64,000 bases of DNA from Microlunatus endophyticus. GTDB taxonomy: Bacteria > Actinomycetota > Actinomycetes > Propionibacteriales > Propionibacteriaceae. Both the position numbers and the translations under genes were made by a program. The stretch spans positions 1-64,000 of the forward strand of contig NZ_BMMZ01000011.1 of NCBI RefSeq assembly GCF_014646195.1, in the 5' to 3' direction. The notes under the pieces were generated by a model. That model was not told where the DNA came from, did not search any database, and saw only the letters and a list, made by a program, of their open reading frames with translations. Positions 44,679 to 53,189 of the stretch are shown here, piece after piece (positions within the stretch are counted from its first letter, which is position 1; each line of letters starts with the position of its first letter).

Positions 44679-45470
44679 CTAGCCAACGGTGCCGGGGAGC
44701 GCACGGATGAATTCCGCGGACCCGGTGAAGATCTCCTCGGCGTCGTAGTCCAGCGTCGCGACATGGAAGCTCTGCTGCAGCAGCCGTTCGGTGATCGGCG
44801 CCTGCGCCCGTTCGTGCAGGATCCGTGCCGAAGCCGGGTCGACGACGTGATCGTGGACCGAGCGGAAGAGCAGGATCGGCTGGCGGACCCGCTGCAGCCG
44901 GGCGATGGTGATCTCCCACAGCTCCAGCATCGAGGCCAGCGCCTTCAACGGCGTACGGTCATAGCCGATCTCGTCGCTGAACGGTCGGGCGATGTCGTTG
45001 GTGATCCCGGCCACCGACGGCGTCAAGTGCTTCAGCACCGGCAGCACCGCCAGCCGGGCGTCGGTCAGATGCAGCGCCGGGTTGACCAGCACCAGCCCGG
45101 CGATCCGGTCGTCGTGCAGTTCGGCCAACCGCAGCGCGAGGGCGCCGCCCATCGACAGACCGCCCACAGCGACGGTGCGGCACTGCGCGGTCAACTCGCC
45201 GAGGGCTCGCTCGACGGTCGCATACCAGTCCGGCCAGCCGGTCTGGTTGAGCTCCTGCCAGCTGGTGCCGTGCCCGGGCAGCCGGGGCACGCTGACCCGG
45301 AAGCCCCCTCGGACCAGGTGCTCGGCCCAGGGTCGCAAGGAGGCAGGCGAGCCGGTGAAGCCGTGGCAGAGCAGCACGCCGGTCTCACCGTCCCCGCCGA
45401 CGTACGCCTCCGCACCGGGCCGGACCTCGGTCGTCGGTATCTCCGCGCGCCGGTGCGGCAACAGCCTCAT
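44679..45470 (-). CDS. Alpha/beta hydrolase, carboxylesterase-like
   Basis: This 263-residue hydrolase has the nucleophile elbow GLSMGG near residue 98 and the oxyanion region CHGFTGSP. Later elements are RSVHDHVVDPASARILHERA with the Asp and a C-terminal HVATLDYDAEEIF with the His. This complete triad resembles the Est30/monoacylglycerol lipase type. ATG at 45470 is used; a longer frame to 45524 lacks support. It lies in the conserved glucokinase-PlsC block. Confidence 0.87.
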   Translation of the reverse strand: MRLLPHRRAEIPTTEVRPGAEAYVGGDGETGVLLCHGFTGSPASLRPWAEHLVRGGFRVSVPRLPGHGTSWQELNQTGWPDWYATVERALGELTAQCRTVAVGGLSMGGALALRLAELHDDRIAGLVLVNPALHLTDARLAVLPVLKHLTPSVAGITNDIARPFSDEIGYDRTPLKALASMLELWEITIARLQRVRQPILLFRSVHDHVVDPASARILHERAQAPITERLLQQSFHVATLDYDAEEIFTGSAEFIRALPGTVG

Positions 45471-45631
45471 GGCGGCAGCGTAGTGTCCGCCCACCCCAAG
45501 TCGCCGCCCGAGCCCACCGGTCACTCCGTCTTGCGGCGTTACGGCTGCGGCACACTAGTGTTAGGCGACCGTTCCGCTCCGGATCGCCCGGCGCGATCAC
45601 CCGGCCCGATCACCTGGCCCCAGGAGGGGAC

Positions 45632-46405
45632 TTGCTCTACTGGTTGTTGAAGACCCTGGTCGCCCAGCCGTTGTTCTCGGCGTGGTGGCGGCCCTGGGTC
45701 CAGGGCGAGGACAACCTCCCCGGCACCGGGGCGGCGATCATGGTCTCCAACCATCTGTCGGAGGGCGAGACCGTGCTGCTGCCGGCGATCCTGAAACGCC
45801 GGCTGGTGTTCACCCCGAAGATCGAGCTGTTCACCATGAGCGGCTTCAAGGGCTGGATCTTCCGCTGGTTCCTGAACGCGATCAAGATGCTCCCGTTGGA
45901 CCGGTCCGGCGGCAAGGCCAGCGCCGACGACATGGCTGCCTTCGCAAAGGTGCTCGGCGACGGCAGCGTGGTGATCATGTTTCCCGAAGGCGGCCGGTCA
46001 CCCGATGGGCGGCTCTACAAGGGTCGGACCGGTGCGGCCCGGTTGGCGCTGCAGACCGGCGCTCCGATCGTTCCGGTCGCGGTCTTCGACACCCACTTCT
46101 CCAGGGGCCGGCTGGGGATCCCGCGACTGGTCCGGCCGGGGATCCGGATCGGCAAGCCGTTGGACTTCTCCCGCTATCGCGGCGCCGGCAACGACCGCGA
46201 CACCCTGCGCTGGATCACCGACGAGGTGATGAACGCGATCATGGAGCTGTCGGGCCAGACGTACGTCGACAGCTATGTCTCGGCGGTCAAGGCGGAGCTG
46301 CGGCGTGGGGTGCCGATCGATCAGGTCACCGCGCCGGTGCTGCCGCGACCCGGCTACGGCCGGCCGGCGCCGTCGGTCCCCGGCACGGAGGCCGAGGCGG
46401 CCTGA
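45632..46405 (+). CDS. 1-acyl-glycerol-3-phosphate acyltransferase (PlsC) family protein
   Basis: This 257-residue acyltransferase transfers an acyl chain to a lysophospholipid or related acceptor at the membrane. The catalytic NHxxxxD box is NHLSEGE, with Glu in place of Asp, and the substrate-binding FPEGGRSPDG follows, then an Arg-rich P(A)PGV-like stretch. TTG at 45632 follows AGGAGGGG. The D-to-E change in box I is conservative but unusual. The gene overlaps its paralogue by one base. Confidence 0.87.
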   Translation: MLYWLLKTLVAQPLFSAWWRPWVQGEDNLPGTGAAIMVSNHLSEGETVLLPAILKRRLVFTPKIELFTMSGFKGWIFRWFLNAIKMLPLDRSGGKASADDMAAFAKVLGDGSVVIMFPEGGRSPDGRLYKGRTGAARLALQTGAPIVPVAVFDTHFSRGRLGIPRLVRPGIRIGKPLDFSRYRGAGNDRDTLRWITDEVMNAIMELSGQTYVDSYVSAVKAELRRGVPIDQVTAPVLPRPGYGRPAPSVPGTEAEAA

Positions 46406-47292
46406 TGGCCTTTCGTGACCGGCTGCCCCGGAGGGTACGCGACCTGCCGCAGGTCAGTGAGGTGCGCGACGTCGTTCGCGACCGGGTCGATTCGATCAGC
46501 GTTCCGGACAAGCTGCGCGGGCCCGAGGACGAGGAGTCCACGCCCGGGGCGATGCTCTACTGGATGCTCCGCAATATCGTCGTCGGCCCGCCGGTCGACC
46601 GGGTCTTCCGGCCGATGGCCGAGGGCGTGGCGCACGTGCCGGAGCACGGGCCGGCGATCCTGGCCTGTAACCACCTGTCCTACGCCGACTGGTTGTTCCT
46701 GCCACTGGTGCTGGACCGCCGGGTCACGTTCGTGGCGAAGTCGGACTACTTCACCGGTTCCGGGATCCGTGGCTGGGCCCAGCGGAAGTTCTTCCGCGGC
46801 ACCGGCCAGGTGCCCGTCGACCGCAGCGGCGGCCGGGCCAGTGAATCCGCGCTGGCCGCAGGTCTCAAGGTGCTCGAGCGGGGCGAACTGTTCGGCATCT
46901 TCCCCGAGGGCACCCGCAGCCACGACGGCCGGCTCTACAAGGGCCGGACCGGCGTCGCACGGCTGGCCCTGGAGGCCGCCCAGAAGCTCGACGGTGGCGT
47001 CCCGGTGATCCCGTGCGCGGTGATCGGGACCGATCGGATCGCACCACCCGGACGGGTGCTCGCCCGGGTGGCCAGCCCGACGGTCAGATTCGGCAAACCA
47101 CTGGACTTCACCCGTTACCGCGGACTGTCGAGCGACCGGTTCATCCTGCGCTCAGTGACCGACGAGATCATGTACGCGATCATGGAGCTGTCCGGGCAGA
47201 CCTATGTCGACAGCTACGCGACCTCCGCACGCGAGGACGCCCCGGCAGATCAGGGTCGTACGGATGCGGCCCAGCAGCCGGACCGCGATTAG
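46405..47292 (+). CDS. 1-acyl-glycerol-3-phosphate acyltransferase (PlsC) family protein
   Basis: This second tandem acyltransferase has 295 residues. It keeps the full box NHLSYAD and FPEGTRSHDG, and shares GRLYKGRTG and the C-terminal IMELSGQTYVDSY with the preceding gene, showing a local duplication. It carries an N-terminal extension of about 45 charged residues absent from its neighbour. ATG overlaps the preceding stop. In the equivalent mycobacterial and Streptomyces blocks one acyltransferase of this type is present. Confidence 0.9.
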   Translation: MAFRDRLPRRVRDLPQVSEVRDVVRDRVDSISVPDKLRGPEDEESTPGAMLYWMLRNIVVGPPVDRVFRPMAEGVAHVPEHGPAILACNHLSYADWLFLPLVLDRRVTFVAKSDYFTGSGIRGWAQRKFFRGTGQVPVDRSGGRASESALAAGLKVLERGELFGIFPEGTRSHDGRLYKGRTGVARLALEAAQKLDGGVPVIPCAVIGTDRIAPPGRVLARVASPTVRFGKPLDFTRYRGLSSDRFILRSVTDEIMYAIMELSGQTYVDSYATSAREDAPADQGRTDAAQQPDRD

Positions 47293-47301
47293 GCTTGGCC
47301 C

Positions 47302-48705
47302 GTGCCCGAGCTGCCGAGTCTGCCCACCCTGAAGGATCTGCACGCGCTGAACCCGCTCCAGCAGCCCACCTATGCCGACCCTGGCGAGGCGACCGATGTC
47401 GTACGCCAGCTCCGCCGGCTGCCGCCGCTGGTCTTCGCCGGCGAGTGCGACGAGCTACGGACGAAGCTGGCCGGGGTAGCGGCGGGCAAGGCGTTCCTGT
47501 TGCAGGGTGGCGATTGCGCCGAGACGTTCGCCGGCGTGACCGCGGCCAACATCCAGAACAAGCTGCGCACTCTGCTGTCGATGTCCTTGGTGCTGACCTA
47601 CGCTGCGCAGGTGCCGGTGGTCAAGGTCGGCCGGATGGCCGGCCAGTACACCAAGCCCCGCAGCAGCGATTCCGAAACCCGCGACGGCGTGACGCTGCCG
47701 GCCTACCGGGGTGATGCGGTCAACGGCTTCGACTTCACCGAGGAGGCCCGCAAGCACGACCCGCAGCGGCTGCTCGGCGTCTACAACGCCTCGTCGGCCA
47801 CGCTCAATCTGGTCCGCGCCTTCGTCAAGGGCGGGTTCGCCGACATGCGGACCATGCATTCGTGGAATTCCGATTTCGTCCGCAACAGCCCGGCCGGGGT
47901 CCGCTACGAGCAGCTGACCGCCGAGATCGAGCGGGCGCTGGCCTTCATCGAGGCTTGTGGCATCGTCAGCGAGCAGACCCGGACCGTTGACTTCTACTCC
48001 AGCCACGAGGGGCTGAGCCTGGAGTACGAGCACGCAATGACCCGGATCGACTCCCGCACCCACCGGCCGTACAACACCTCCGGGCACTTCGTCTGGATCG
48101 GCGAGCGGACCCGGCAGCTGGACGGTGCTCACGTGGAGTTGATGCGGCACGTCCGTAACCCGATCGGCGTCAAGCTCGGTCCGACCACCTCGGCCGATAC
48201 CGCACTGGAGCTCGCGGACCGGATCGATCCCGACGGCGAGCCCGGCCGGATCACCTTCATCACCCGGATGGGCGCGGGCAAGATCCGCGACCTGCTGCCG
48301 GACGTCGTGGAGAAAGTGACCGCGAGCGGTCGCCAGGTGGCCTGGGTCTGCGATCCGATGCACGGCAACACCTTCGAGAGTGCCAACGGCTACAAGACCC
48401 GGGCGTTCTCCGACGTCATCGACGAGGTCAACGGCTTCTTCGACGTGCACGACGAGCTCGGCACCTGGCCGGGCGGCGTGCACATCGAGCTGACCGGTGA
48501 CGACGTCACCGAATGTGTCGGTGGCGCCCAGGAGCTGGTCGAGGCCGACCTGTCCAGCCGGTACGAGACGCTGTGCGACCCGCGGCTGAACCGTAACCAG
48601 TCGTTGGAGCTGGCCTTCCAGGTCGCCGAGCGGCTGGTGCAGTCCCGCAACAGCCGGGGAGCGGACGCCGCTGTGGCGACCACCGCCCCGGCGTTGTGGG
48701 CCTGA
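47302..48705 (+). CDS. aroG: 3-deoxy-7-phosphoheptulonate (DAHP) synthase, class II
   Basis: This enzyme condenses phosphoenolpyruvate and erythrose 4-phosphate, the first step of the shikimate pathway. The protein has 467 residues, as usual for class II, with LLQGGDCAETF, KVGRMAGQYTKPRS, GHFVWIGERTRQLDGAH, the IGVKLGPTTS metal/PEP region and WVCDPMHGNT. GTG at 47302 is 9 bases after the PlsC stop, so it is probably co-transcribed with it. The order acyltransferase, DAHP synthase and (further down) PASTA kinase is shared with Mycobacterium and Streptomyces. Confidence 0.96.
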   Translation: MPELPSLPTLKDLHALNPLQQPTYADPGEATDVVRQLRRLPPLVFAGECDELRTKLAGVAAGKAFLLQGGDCAETFAGVTAANIQNKLRTLLSMSLVLTYAAQVPVVKVGRMAGQYTKPRSSDSETRDGVTLPAYRGDAVNGFDFTEEARKHDPQRLLGVYNASSATLNLVRAFVKGGFADMRTMHSWNSDFVRNSPAGVRYEQLTAEIERALAFIEACGIVSEQTRTVDFYSSHEGLSLEYEHAMTRIDSRTHRPYNTSGHFVWIGERTRQLDGAHVELMRHVRNPIGVKLGPTTSADTALELADRIDPDGEPGRITFITRMGAGKIRDLLPDVVEKVTASGRQVAWVCDPMHGNTFESANGYKTRAFSDVIDEVNGFFDVHDELGTWPGGVHIELTGDDVTECVGGAQELVEADLSSRYETLCDPRLNRNQSLELAFQVAERLVQSRNSRGADAAVATTAPALWA

Positions 48706-48756
48706 GGGTCCCGCTGACGGGCCACGCCGGCTGACGCTCCTGGCCGGCATCGAGTC

Positions 48757-49500
48757 TCAGGCGGCGACCCGGCCACCGTCCACGTGGATCACCGTGCCGT
48801 GGGTGAAGCTCGCGGCATCGGAGGCCAGGTAGCTGATCGCGGAGGCGATCTCCTCCGGAGTACCGGGCCGACCGGCCGGCGCCATGGCCGCCAACTGGTC
48901 GAGTGCATCGCCCATCACCGCGGTGCCCTCGGTCCGCGTCGGCCCCGGGCTGACGGCGTTGACGCGTACGCCCGCCGGCCCGAACTCGGCCGCCCAGGAC
49001 TTGGTCAGCAACCGCAGTGCCGCCTTGCTCGCGCCGTAGAGCGCCATGTTGGCCGCACCGAATTCGGCCACCATCGTGGTGACGTTGATGATCGAGCCCG
49101 AGCCCTGTGCGGCCATCAACGGTGCGAGTTCGGCGACCAGGAAGAACGGCGCCTTGACGTTGACGGCGAACACCGAATCGAAGTCGGCCTCGGTAGCTGC
49201 CTCGGTCGGACCGAACGGGAAGATGCCGGCGTTGTTGACCAGGATGTCGACGGTCCCGTCAGCCAGGGCAGTGGCCTGCCTGGCCAGCTGCCGGGCCGAT
49301 GCCTCGTCGCCCAGGTCGGCGGAGATGAACTCGGCCCTGCCGCCGGATTCGTGGATCGCGGCGACGGTCTGTTCGCCGCGTCCGGCGTCGCGTCCGGAGA
49401 TGACCACCTGGAGGCCCTGGGCGGCCAGGGCAACGGCAGTCGCACGACCGATGCCGCTGTTCCCGCCGGTGATCAGAGCGGTCTTGTGCTGGATGCTCAT
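48757..49500 (-). CDS. Short-chain dehydrogenase/reductase (SDR)
   Basis: This 247-residue classical SDR has TGGNSGIG near residue 13, NNAG near 88, and the active-site set with NVTTMVAEFG and YGASK, where Ser is replaced by Thr (NVTTM) near residue 140. It ends VIHVDGGRVA. It is divergent from a TetR regulator across a 92-base gap that is AT-rich for this genome, the typical arrangement of an SDR controlled by its TetR neighbour. ATG at 49500 is chosen. The pair interrupts the conserved aroG-kinase block. The substrate is unknown. Confidence 0.9.
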   Translation of the reverse strand: MSIQHKTALITGGNSGIGRATAVALAAQGLQVVISGRDAGRGEQTVAAIHESGGRAEFISADLGDEASARQLARQATALADGTVDILVNNAGIFPFGPTEAATEADFDSVFAVNVKAPFFLVAELAPLMAAQGSGSIINVTTMVAEFGAANMALYGASKAALRLLTKSWAAEFGPAGVRVNAVSPGPTRTEGTAVMGDALDQLAAMAPAGRPGTPEEIASAISYLASDAASFTHGTVIHVDGGRVAA

Positions 49501-49592
49501 GGAGATTCTGGTCCTTTCACGGAATGGCATGACCAGGCCAGAATCATCGAACAAAAATGGAATAGCAATGCCAAAACACGTAGAGTGGGCGC

Positions 49593-50228
49593 ATGACCAG
49601 ATCACGGACCTCGGACCCGGCCGGACTGACGCCGAAGGGTCAGCGCACCCGGGCGCACATCGTGGCCGTGGCGGCGGATCTGATGTTCGAGAACAGTGTG
49701 GCCCAGACGACGATCGAGGACGTCCGGATCGCAGCCGGGGTCAGCAACAGCCAGATCTACCACTACTTCTCCGACAAGTCGGAGCTGATCCGGGCCGTCA
49801 TCGACCACCAGACCGATGCCGTGCTCGAACCGCAGCAACCGATCTTCTCCCGGTTGGACACCTGGGAGGGACTGCGGGACTGGCGGGACTACGCGGTCAA
49901 TCACCAGAAGGAGCTCAACTGCCGCGGCGGCTGTCCGATCGCCTCATTGAGCGGGCAGCTGGCCGAGACCGACGATGCCGCCCGGCTGCAGCTCGCCCTC
50001 AGCTTCCGGCGCTGGTCGGCCGGATTGCGCTCGGGTCTGCTGGCGATGGCCGAGCGCGGCGTTCTGGCGGCCGACGCCGACCCCGAGCAGTTGGCCGTGG
50101 TGTTGCTCACCTCGCTGCAGGGCGGCCTGTTGCTGACCCAGCTGGAGCGCGACGTCACGCCGCTGGAGACCGCGCTGGACGCGGCTCTGGAGCATGTCCG
50201 CCGCCGGATGACCACTGTCCCTGCCTAA
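49593..50228 (+). CDS. TetR family transcriptional regulator
   Basis: This 211-residue regulator has an N-terminal TetR helix-turn-helix (KGQRTRAHIVAVAADLMFENSVAQTTIEDVRIAAGVSNSQIYHYFSDKSELIRAVI, residues 15-70). The C-terminal ligand domain includes a CRGGCPIASL segment of the TetR_C_6-like type. It is divergent from the SDR, and the shared gap carries AATGGAATAG-like AT-rich sequence suitable for both promoters. It probably represses the SDR and itself. Confidence 0.9.
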   Translation: MTRSRTSDPAGLTPKGQRTRAHIVAVAADLMFENSVAQTTIEDVRIAAGVSNSQIYHYFSDKSELIRAVIDHQTDAVLEPQQPIFSRLDTWEGLRDWRDYAVNHQKELNCRGGCPIASLSGQLAETDDAARLQLALSFRRWSAGLRSGLLAMAERGVLAADADPEQLAVVLLTSLQGGLLLTQLERDVTPLETALDAALEHVRRRMTTVPA

Positions 50229-50340
50229 GGGCCGTCCGGGCCCGGGCACTATCCTGTTGGCGTGATCGAGGTCGGCGCGGACCATGATCAACATGCCCTC
50301 GTCCTCACCGTCGGATTCCCGGCGATCGATCGGAGTGCCC

Positions 50341-51369
50341 GTGCCTGCTATTGATCTTCGCAGTGACACCCTGACCCGGCCGACGCCGGGCATGCTGGAG
50401 GCGATGACGACGGCGCCGGTCGGCGACGACGTCTACGACGAGGACCCGACGGTCCATGAGTTGGAGTCCCGGGCCGCGGAGCTCTTCGGCCACGAGGCAG
50501 CGCTGTTCTGCGCGACCGGGTCGCTGTCCAACCAGCTGGGCGTGCGGATGCTGGTCGAGCCGGGGACCGAGGTGCTCTGCGACGTCCAGGCCCACATCGT
50601 CCGAGCCGAGATGGGCGCGCACGCGGCGGTCGGACAGGTGACGACCCGGACCTTCTCATCCCCGAGCGGGCTGGCCGATGCCGACCGGATCGCGGAGCTG
50701 ATCTCGGTCGGCGGCGGGCCGTACCACGTCAGCACTGCCGCGGTCGCGATCGAGAACACCCTCAACTACGCCGGCGGCAAGATCCAGCCCTATCAGAATC
50801 TCGTCGAGATCTCCGAGCTGTGCCAGCAGTACGGGATCAAGCGCCATCTCGACGGCGCCCGGTTGTGGAACGCCCACATCGCCACCGGAGTGCCGCTGGA
50901 GTCCTACGGTGCTTTGTACGACACCATCAGCGTCTGCTTCTCCAAGGGTCTCGGGGCGCCGATCGGATCGGTGCTGGTGTCCTCGGCTGACAACATCGCC
51001 CGGGCCCGGATCGTCCGCAAGCGGATGGGCGCCGGATGGCGGCAGGCCGGTGTGCTGGCGGCTGCCGCGCTGTACGCGTTGGACAACCAGCTCGCCCGGC
51101 TCGCCGATGATCATGTCGCGGCCAGGGCATTCGCCGATGAGCTGGCAGCACTGGCTCCGGCGGCGATCACGCCCGACGACGTGCAGACCAACATCGTGGT
51201 CTTCGACACCGGGGACCACGATGCCGGTGCCGTCGCAGAATCAGCCGCTGAACAGGGGATCCGCGTCTCCCAGCTCGGGCCGCGGACGCTGCGGGCCGTG
51301 GCGCACCTGGACGTCGACGAGGGGGACTGCCGGACGGCGGGCAAGGTCCTCGGGTCGCTGCTCGCCTGA
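50341..51369 (+). CDS. Low-specificity L-threonine aldolase family protein
   Basis: This PLP-dependent lyase cleaves threonine or allo-threonine to glycine and acetaldehyde, or acts as a related beta-eliminating lyase. From GTG 50341 it has 342 residues starting VPAIDLRSDTLTRPTPGM, the family start. HLDGARLWNAH carries the PLP-adjacent Asp/Arg, and CFSKGLGAPIGSVL holds the Schiff-base lysine. An upstream ATG at 50284 would add 19 residues; GTG 50341 is preferred because CGGAG lies 5 bases before it and the family begins there. Confidence 0.9.
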   Translation: MPAIDLRSDTLTRPTPGMLEAMTTAPVGDDVYDEDPTVHELESRAAELFGHEAALFCATGSLSNQLGVRMLVEPGTEVLCDVQAHIVRAEMGAHAAVGQVTTRTFSSPSGLADADRIAELISVGGGPYHVSTAAVAIENTLNYAGGKIQPYQNLVEISELCQQYGIKRHLDGARLWNAHIATGVPLESYGALYDTISVCFSKGLGAPIGSVLVSSADNIARARIVRKRMGAGWRQAGVLAAAALYALDNQLARLADDHVAARAFADELAALAPAAITPDDVQTNIVVFDTGDHDAGAVAESAAEQGIRVSQLGPRTLRAVAHLDVDEGDCRTAGKVLGSLLA

Positions 51370-51380
51370 CGTCCCCGATC

Positions 51381-51397
51381 TTGAGCCTGTCGAAGGG
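51381..51397. repeat. Dispersed repeat, copy 2
   Basis: TTGAGCCTGTCGAAGGG, the reverse complement of the 41653 element with one internal base differing. It lies in the 69-base gap after the threonine aldolase gene. Confidence 0.55.
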
Positions 51398-51438
51398 CCC
51401 CTGACCAGTGCGTACCGGGCGCTGGTTAGTCTGCCGTT

Positions 51439-52110
51439 GTGAACATCACGCATCTGGGACACGCTGCCGTGCTGGTCGAGACCGGCGACGCACGGATCCT
51501 GATCGATCCGGGCAACATGGAGGCCGGTTGGCAGGATCTTGTTGATCTTGACGCCATCCTGGTGACCCATCAGCACGCTGATCATCTCGACCCGGAGCAG
51601 GTGCCGGCGTTGATCAAGGCCAATCCGGGGGCGGCGCTCGTCGTCGAGCCGTCGATCCTGGACCTGGCCGGTACGGAGGTCGCCGGCGTCGGCCGGGTCC
51701 CGGAGCTGCCGGGTGCCCGGGTGCTGGCGCCGGACGACAAGATCGCCATCGGATCGGTGACGATCACCGCCGCCGGGGGACAGCATGCGATCATCCACCG
51801 GGACATCCCGAGGGTGGGAAACGTCGGCTTCCTGCTCAGTGCCGAGGGCGAACCGACGCTGTTTCACCCGGGTGACTCCTACGAGTACGCACCGCAGGGT
51901 GTTGACATCCTCGCCTACCCGTCCTTCGGGCCGTGGGGTGCGCTGAAGGAGGGCATCGACTTCGCCCGCGCGGTCGGCGCCGGCCGGGGATTCCCGATCC
52001 ACGACGCGCTGCTCAGCGAGACCGGCAGGGCGATGATGGTCGGGCGGATCTCGGCCATGACGCCGACCCAGCTGACCGATCTCCGCGGTGCCGGCGCGAC
52101 CAGCTACTGA
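51439..52110 (+). CDS. MBL-fold metal-dependent hydrolase (UlaG-like)
   Basis: This 223-residue metallo-beta-lactamase-fold protein has the metal motif THQHADHLD near residue 43, a later GGQHAIIH His and FHPGDSYEYAP with Asp, completing a two-metal site. The start MNITHLGHAAVLVET is that of the UlaG-like/RNase Z-like hydrolases. It is followed 36 bases later by an aldo/keto reductase on the same strand. The substrate is unknown; a sugar lactone hydrolase is one possibility for UlaG relatives. Confidence 0.85.
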   Translation: MNITHLGHAAVLVETGDARILIDPGNMEAGWQDLVDLDAILVTHQHADHLDPEQVPALIKANPGAALVVEPSILDLAGTEVAGVGRVPELPGARVLAPDDKIAIGSVTITAAGGQHAIIHRDIPRVGNVGFLLSAEGEPTLFHPGDSYEYAPQGVDILAYPSFGPWGALKEGIDFARAVGAGRGFPIHDALLSETGRAMMVGRISAMTPTQLTDLRGAGATSY

Positions 52111-52146
52111 TCTCGTACTGATCACCTACTGATCGGAGAAACACTC

Positions 52147-53160
52147 GTGCAGCAACGCATTCTCGGGCGTACCGGCCGGCCGGTGTCGGTGGTCGGACTC
52201 GGCACCTGGCAATTGGGCACCGACTGGGGTGACGTCAGCGAGAGCGACGGCCTGGCCCTGCTGGAAGCCTCCGTCGAGGCAGGCGTGACGTTCTTCGACA
52301 CCGCCGATGTGTACGGCGACGGGCGTAGCGAGACGATCATCGGCAAGTTCCTGGGATCCAACCCCGGTGGCGAGTTGCTGGTGGCGACCAAGATCGGCCG
52401 GCGGGTCGACCAGGTGCCCGAGAATTACACACTGCAGAATTTCCGCAGCTGGCTGGACCGGTCGCGTACGAACCTGGGGGTCGACGTCATCGACCTGGTG
52501 CAGCTGCACTGCCCGCCGGCGCCGGTCTACTCCGACGACCGGGTCTTCGACGCGCTTGATCGACTGGTCGACGAGCAGGTGATCAAGAACTACGGCGTCA
52601 GCGTCGAGACCGCGGCCGAGGCCCTGGCCGCGATCGCCCGGCCTCATGTGGCCAGTGTCCAGATCATCCTCAACCTCTTCCGTCAGAAGCCGCTGGACGC
52701 GGTTCTGCCCGCAGCCGAGGCTGCCGGGGTCGGCATCATCGCCCGGGTGCCGCTGGCCAGTGGGTTGCTGTCCGGCCGCTACACGACCTCGACCACTTTC
52801 GCCCCGACCGATCATCGCAGTTACAACCGGCACGGGGAGGCGTTCGACGTCGGTGAGACCTTCTCCGGCGTGGACTATGCGGTGGGCGTTGCCGCGGCCC
52901 AGGAATTCACCGAGGAGGTCGCGGAGTTCGCCGCCGAGCCCCCGTTCGACGAGTTGGAGCTCACGCCTGCCAAGGCGGCACTGGCCTGGATCATCCAGCA
53001 GCCCGGCGTGACCACGGTGATCCCCGGCGCCCGGGATGTGTCCCAGGCACGAGCCAATGCGTCGGTCGCCGATGTGCCCGAGCTCGGCCCGCTCTTCGAG
53101 CGCGGTGTCCGCCAGCTCTACGACCTGTACTTCCGCGAGGCCGTGCACTCGCGTTGGTGA
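52147..53160 (+). CDS. Aldo/keto reductase
   Basis: This 337-residue NADPH-dependent oxidoreductase of the AKR family has VVGLGTWQLG at the start. The catalytic tetrad is recognisable as Asp in FFDTADVYG, Tyr in the same segment, Lys in VATKIGRR and His in VQLHCP. The NADP-binding IPGARDVSQARAN is near the C-terminus. GTG at 52147 is used. It closes a co-directional set with the threonine aldolase and MBL hydrolase. Confidence 0.92.
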   Translation: MQQRILGRTGRPVSVVGLGTWQLGTDWGDVSESDGLALLEASVEAGVTFFDTADVYGDGRSETIIGKFLGSNPGGELLVATKIGRRVDQVPENYTLQNFRSWLDRSRTNLGVDVIDLVQLHCPPAPVYSDDRVFDALDRLVDEQVIKNYGVSVETAAEALAAIARPHVASVQIILNLFRQKPLDAVLPAAEAAGVGIIARVPLASGLLSGRYTTSTTFAPTDHRSYNRHGEAFDVGETFSGVDYAVGVAAAQEFTEEVAEFAAEPPFDELELTPAKAALAWIIQQPGVTTVIPGARDVSQARANASVADVPELGPLFERGVRQLYDLYFREAVHSRW

Positions 53161-53189
53161 TCCCGATAGTCGATCGCCCGGACCTTCGG

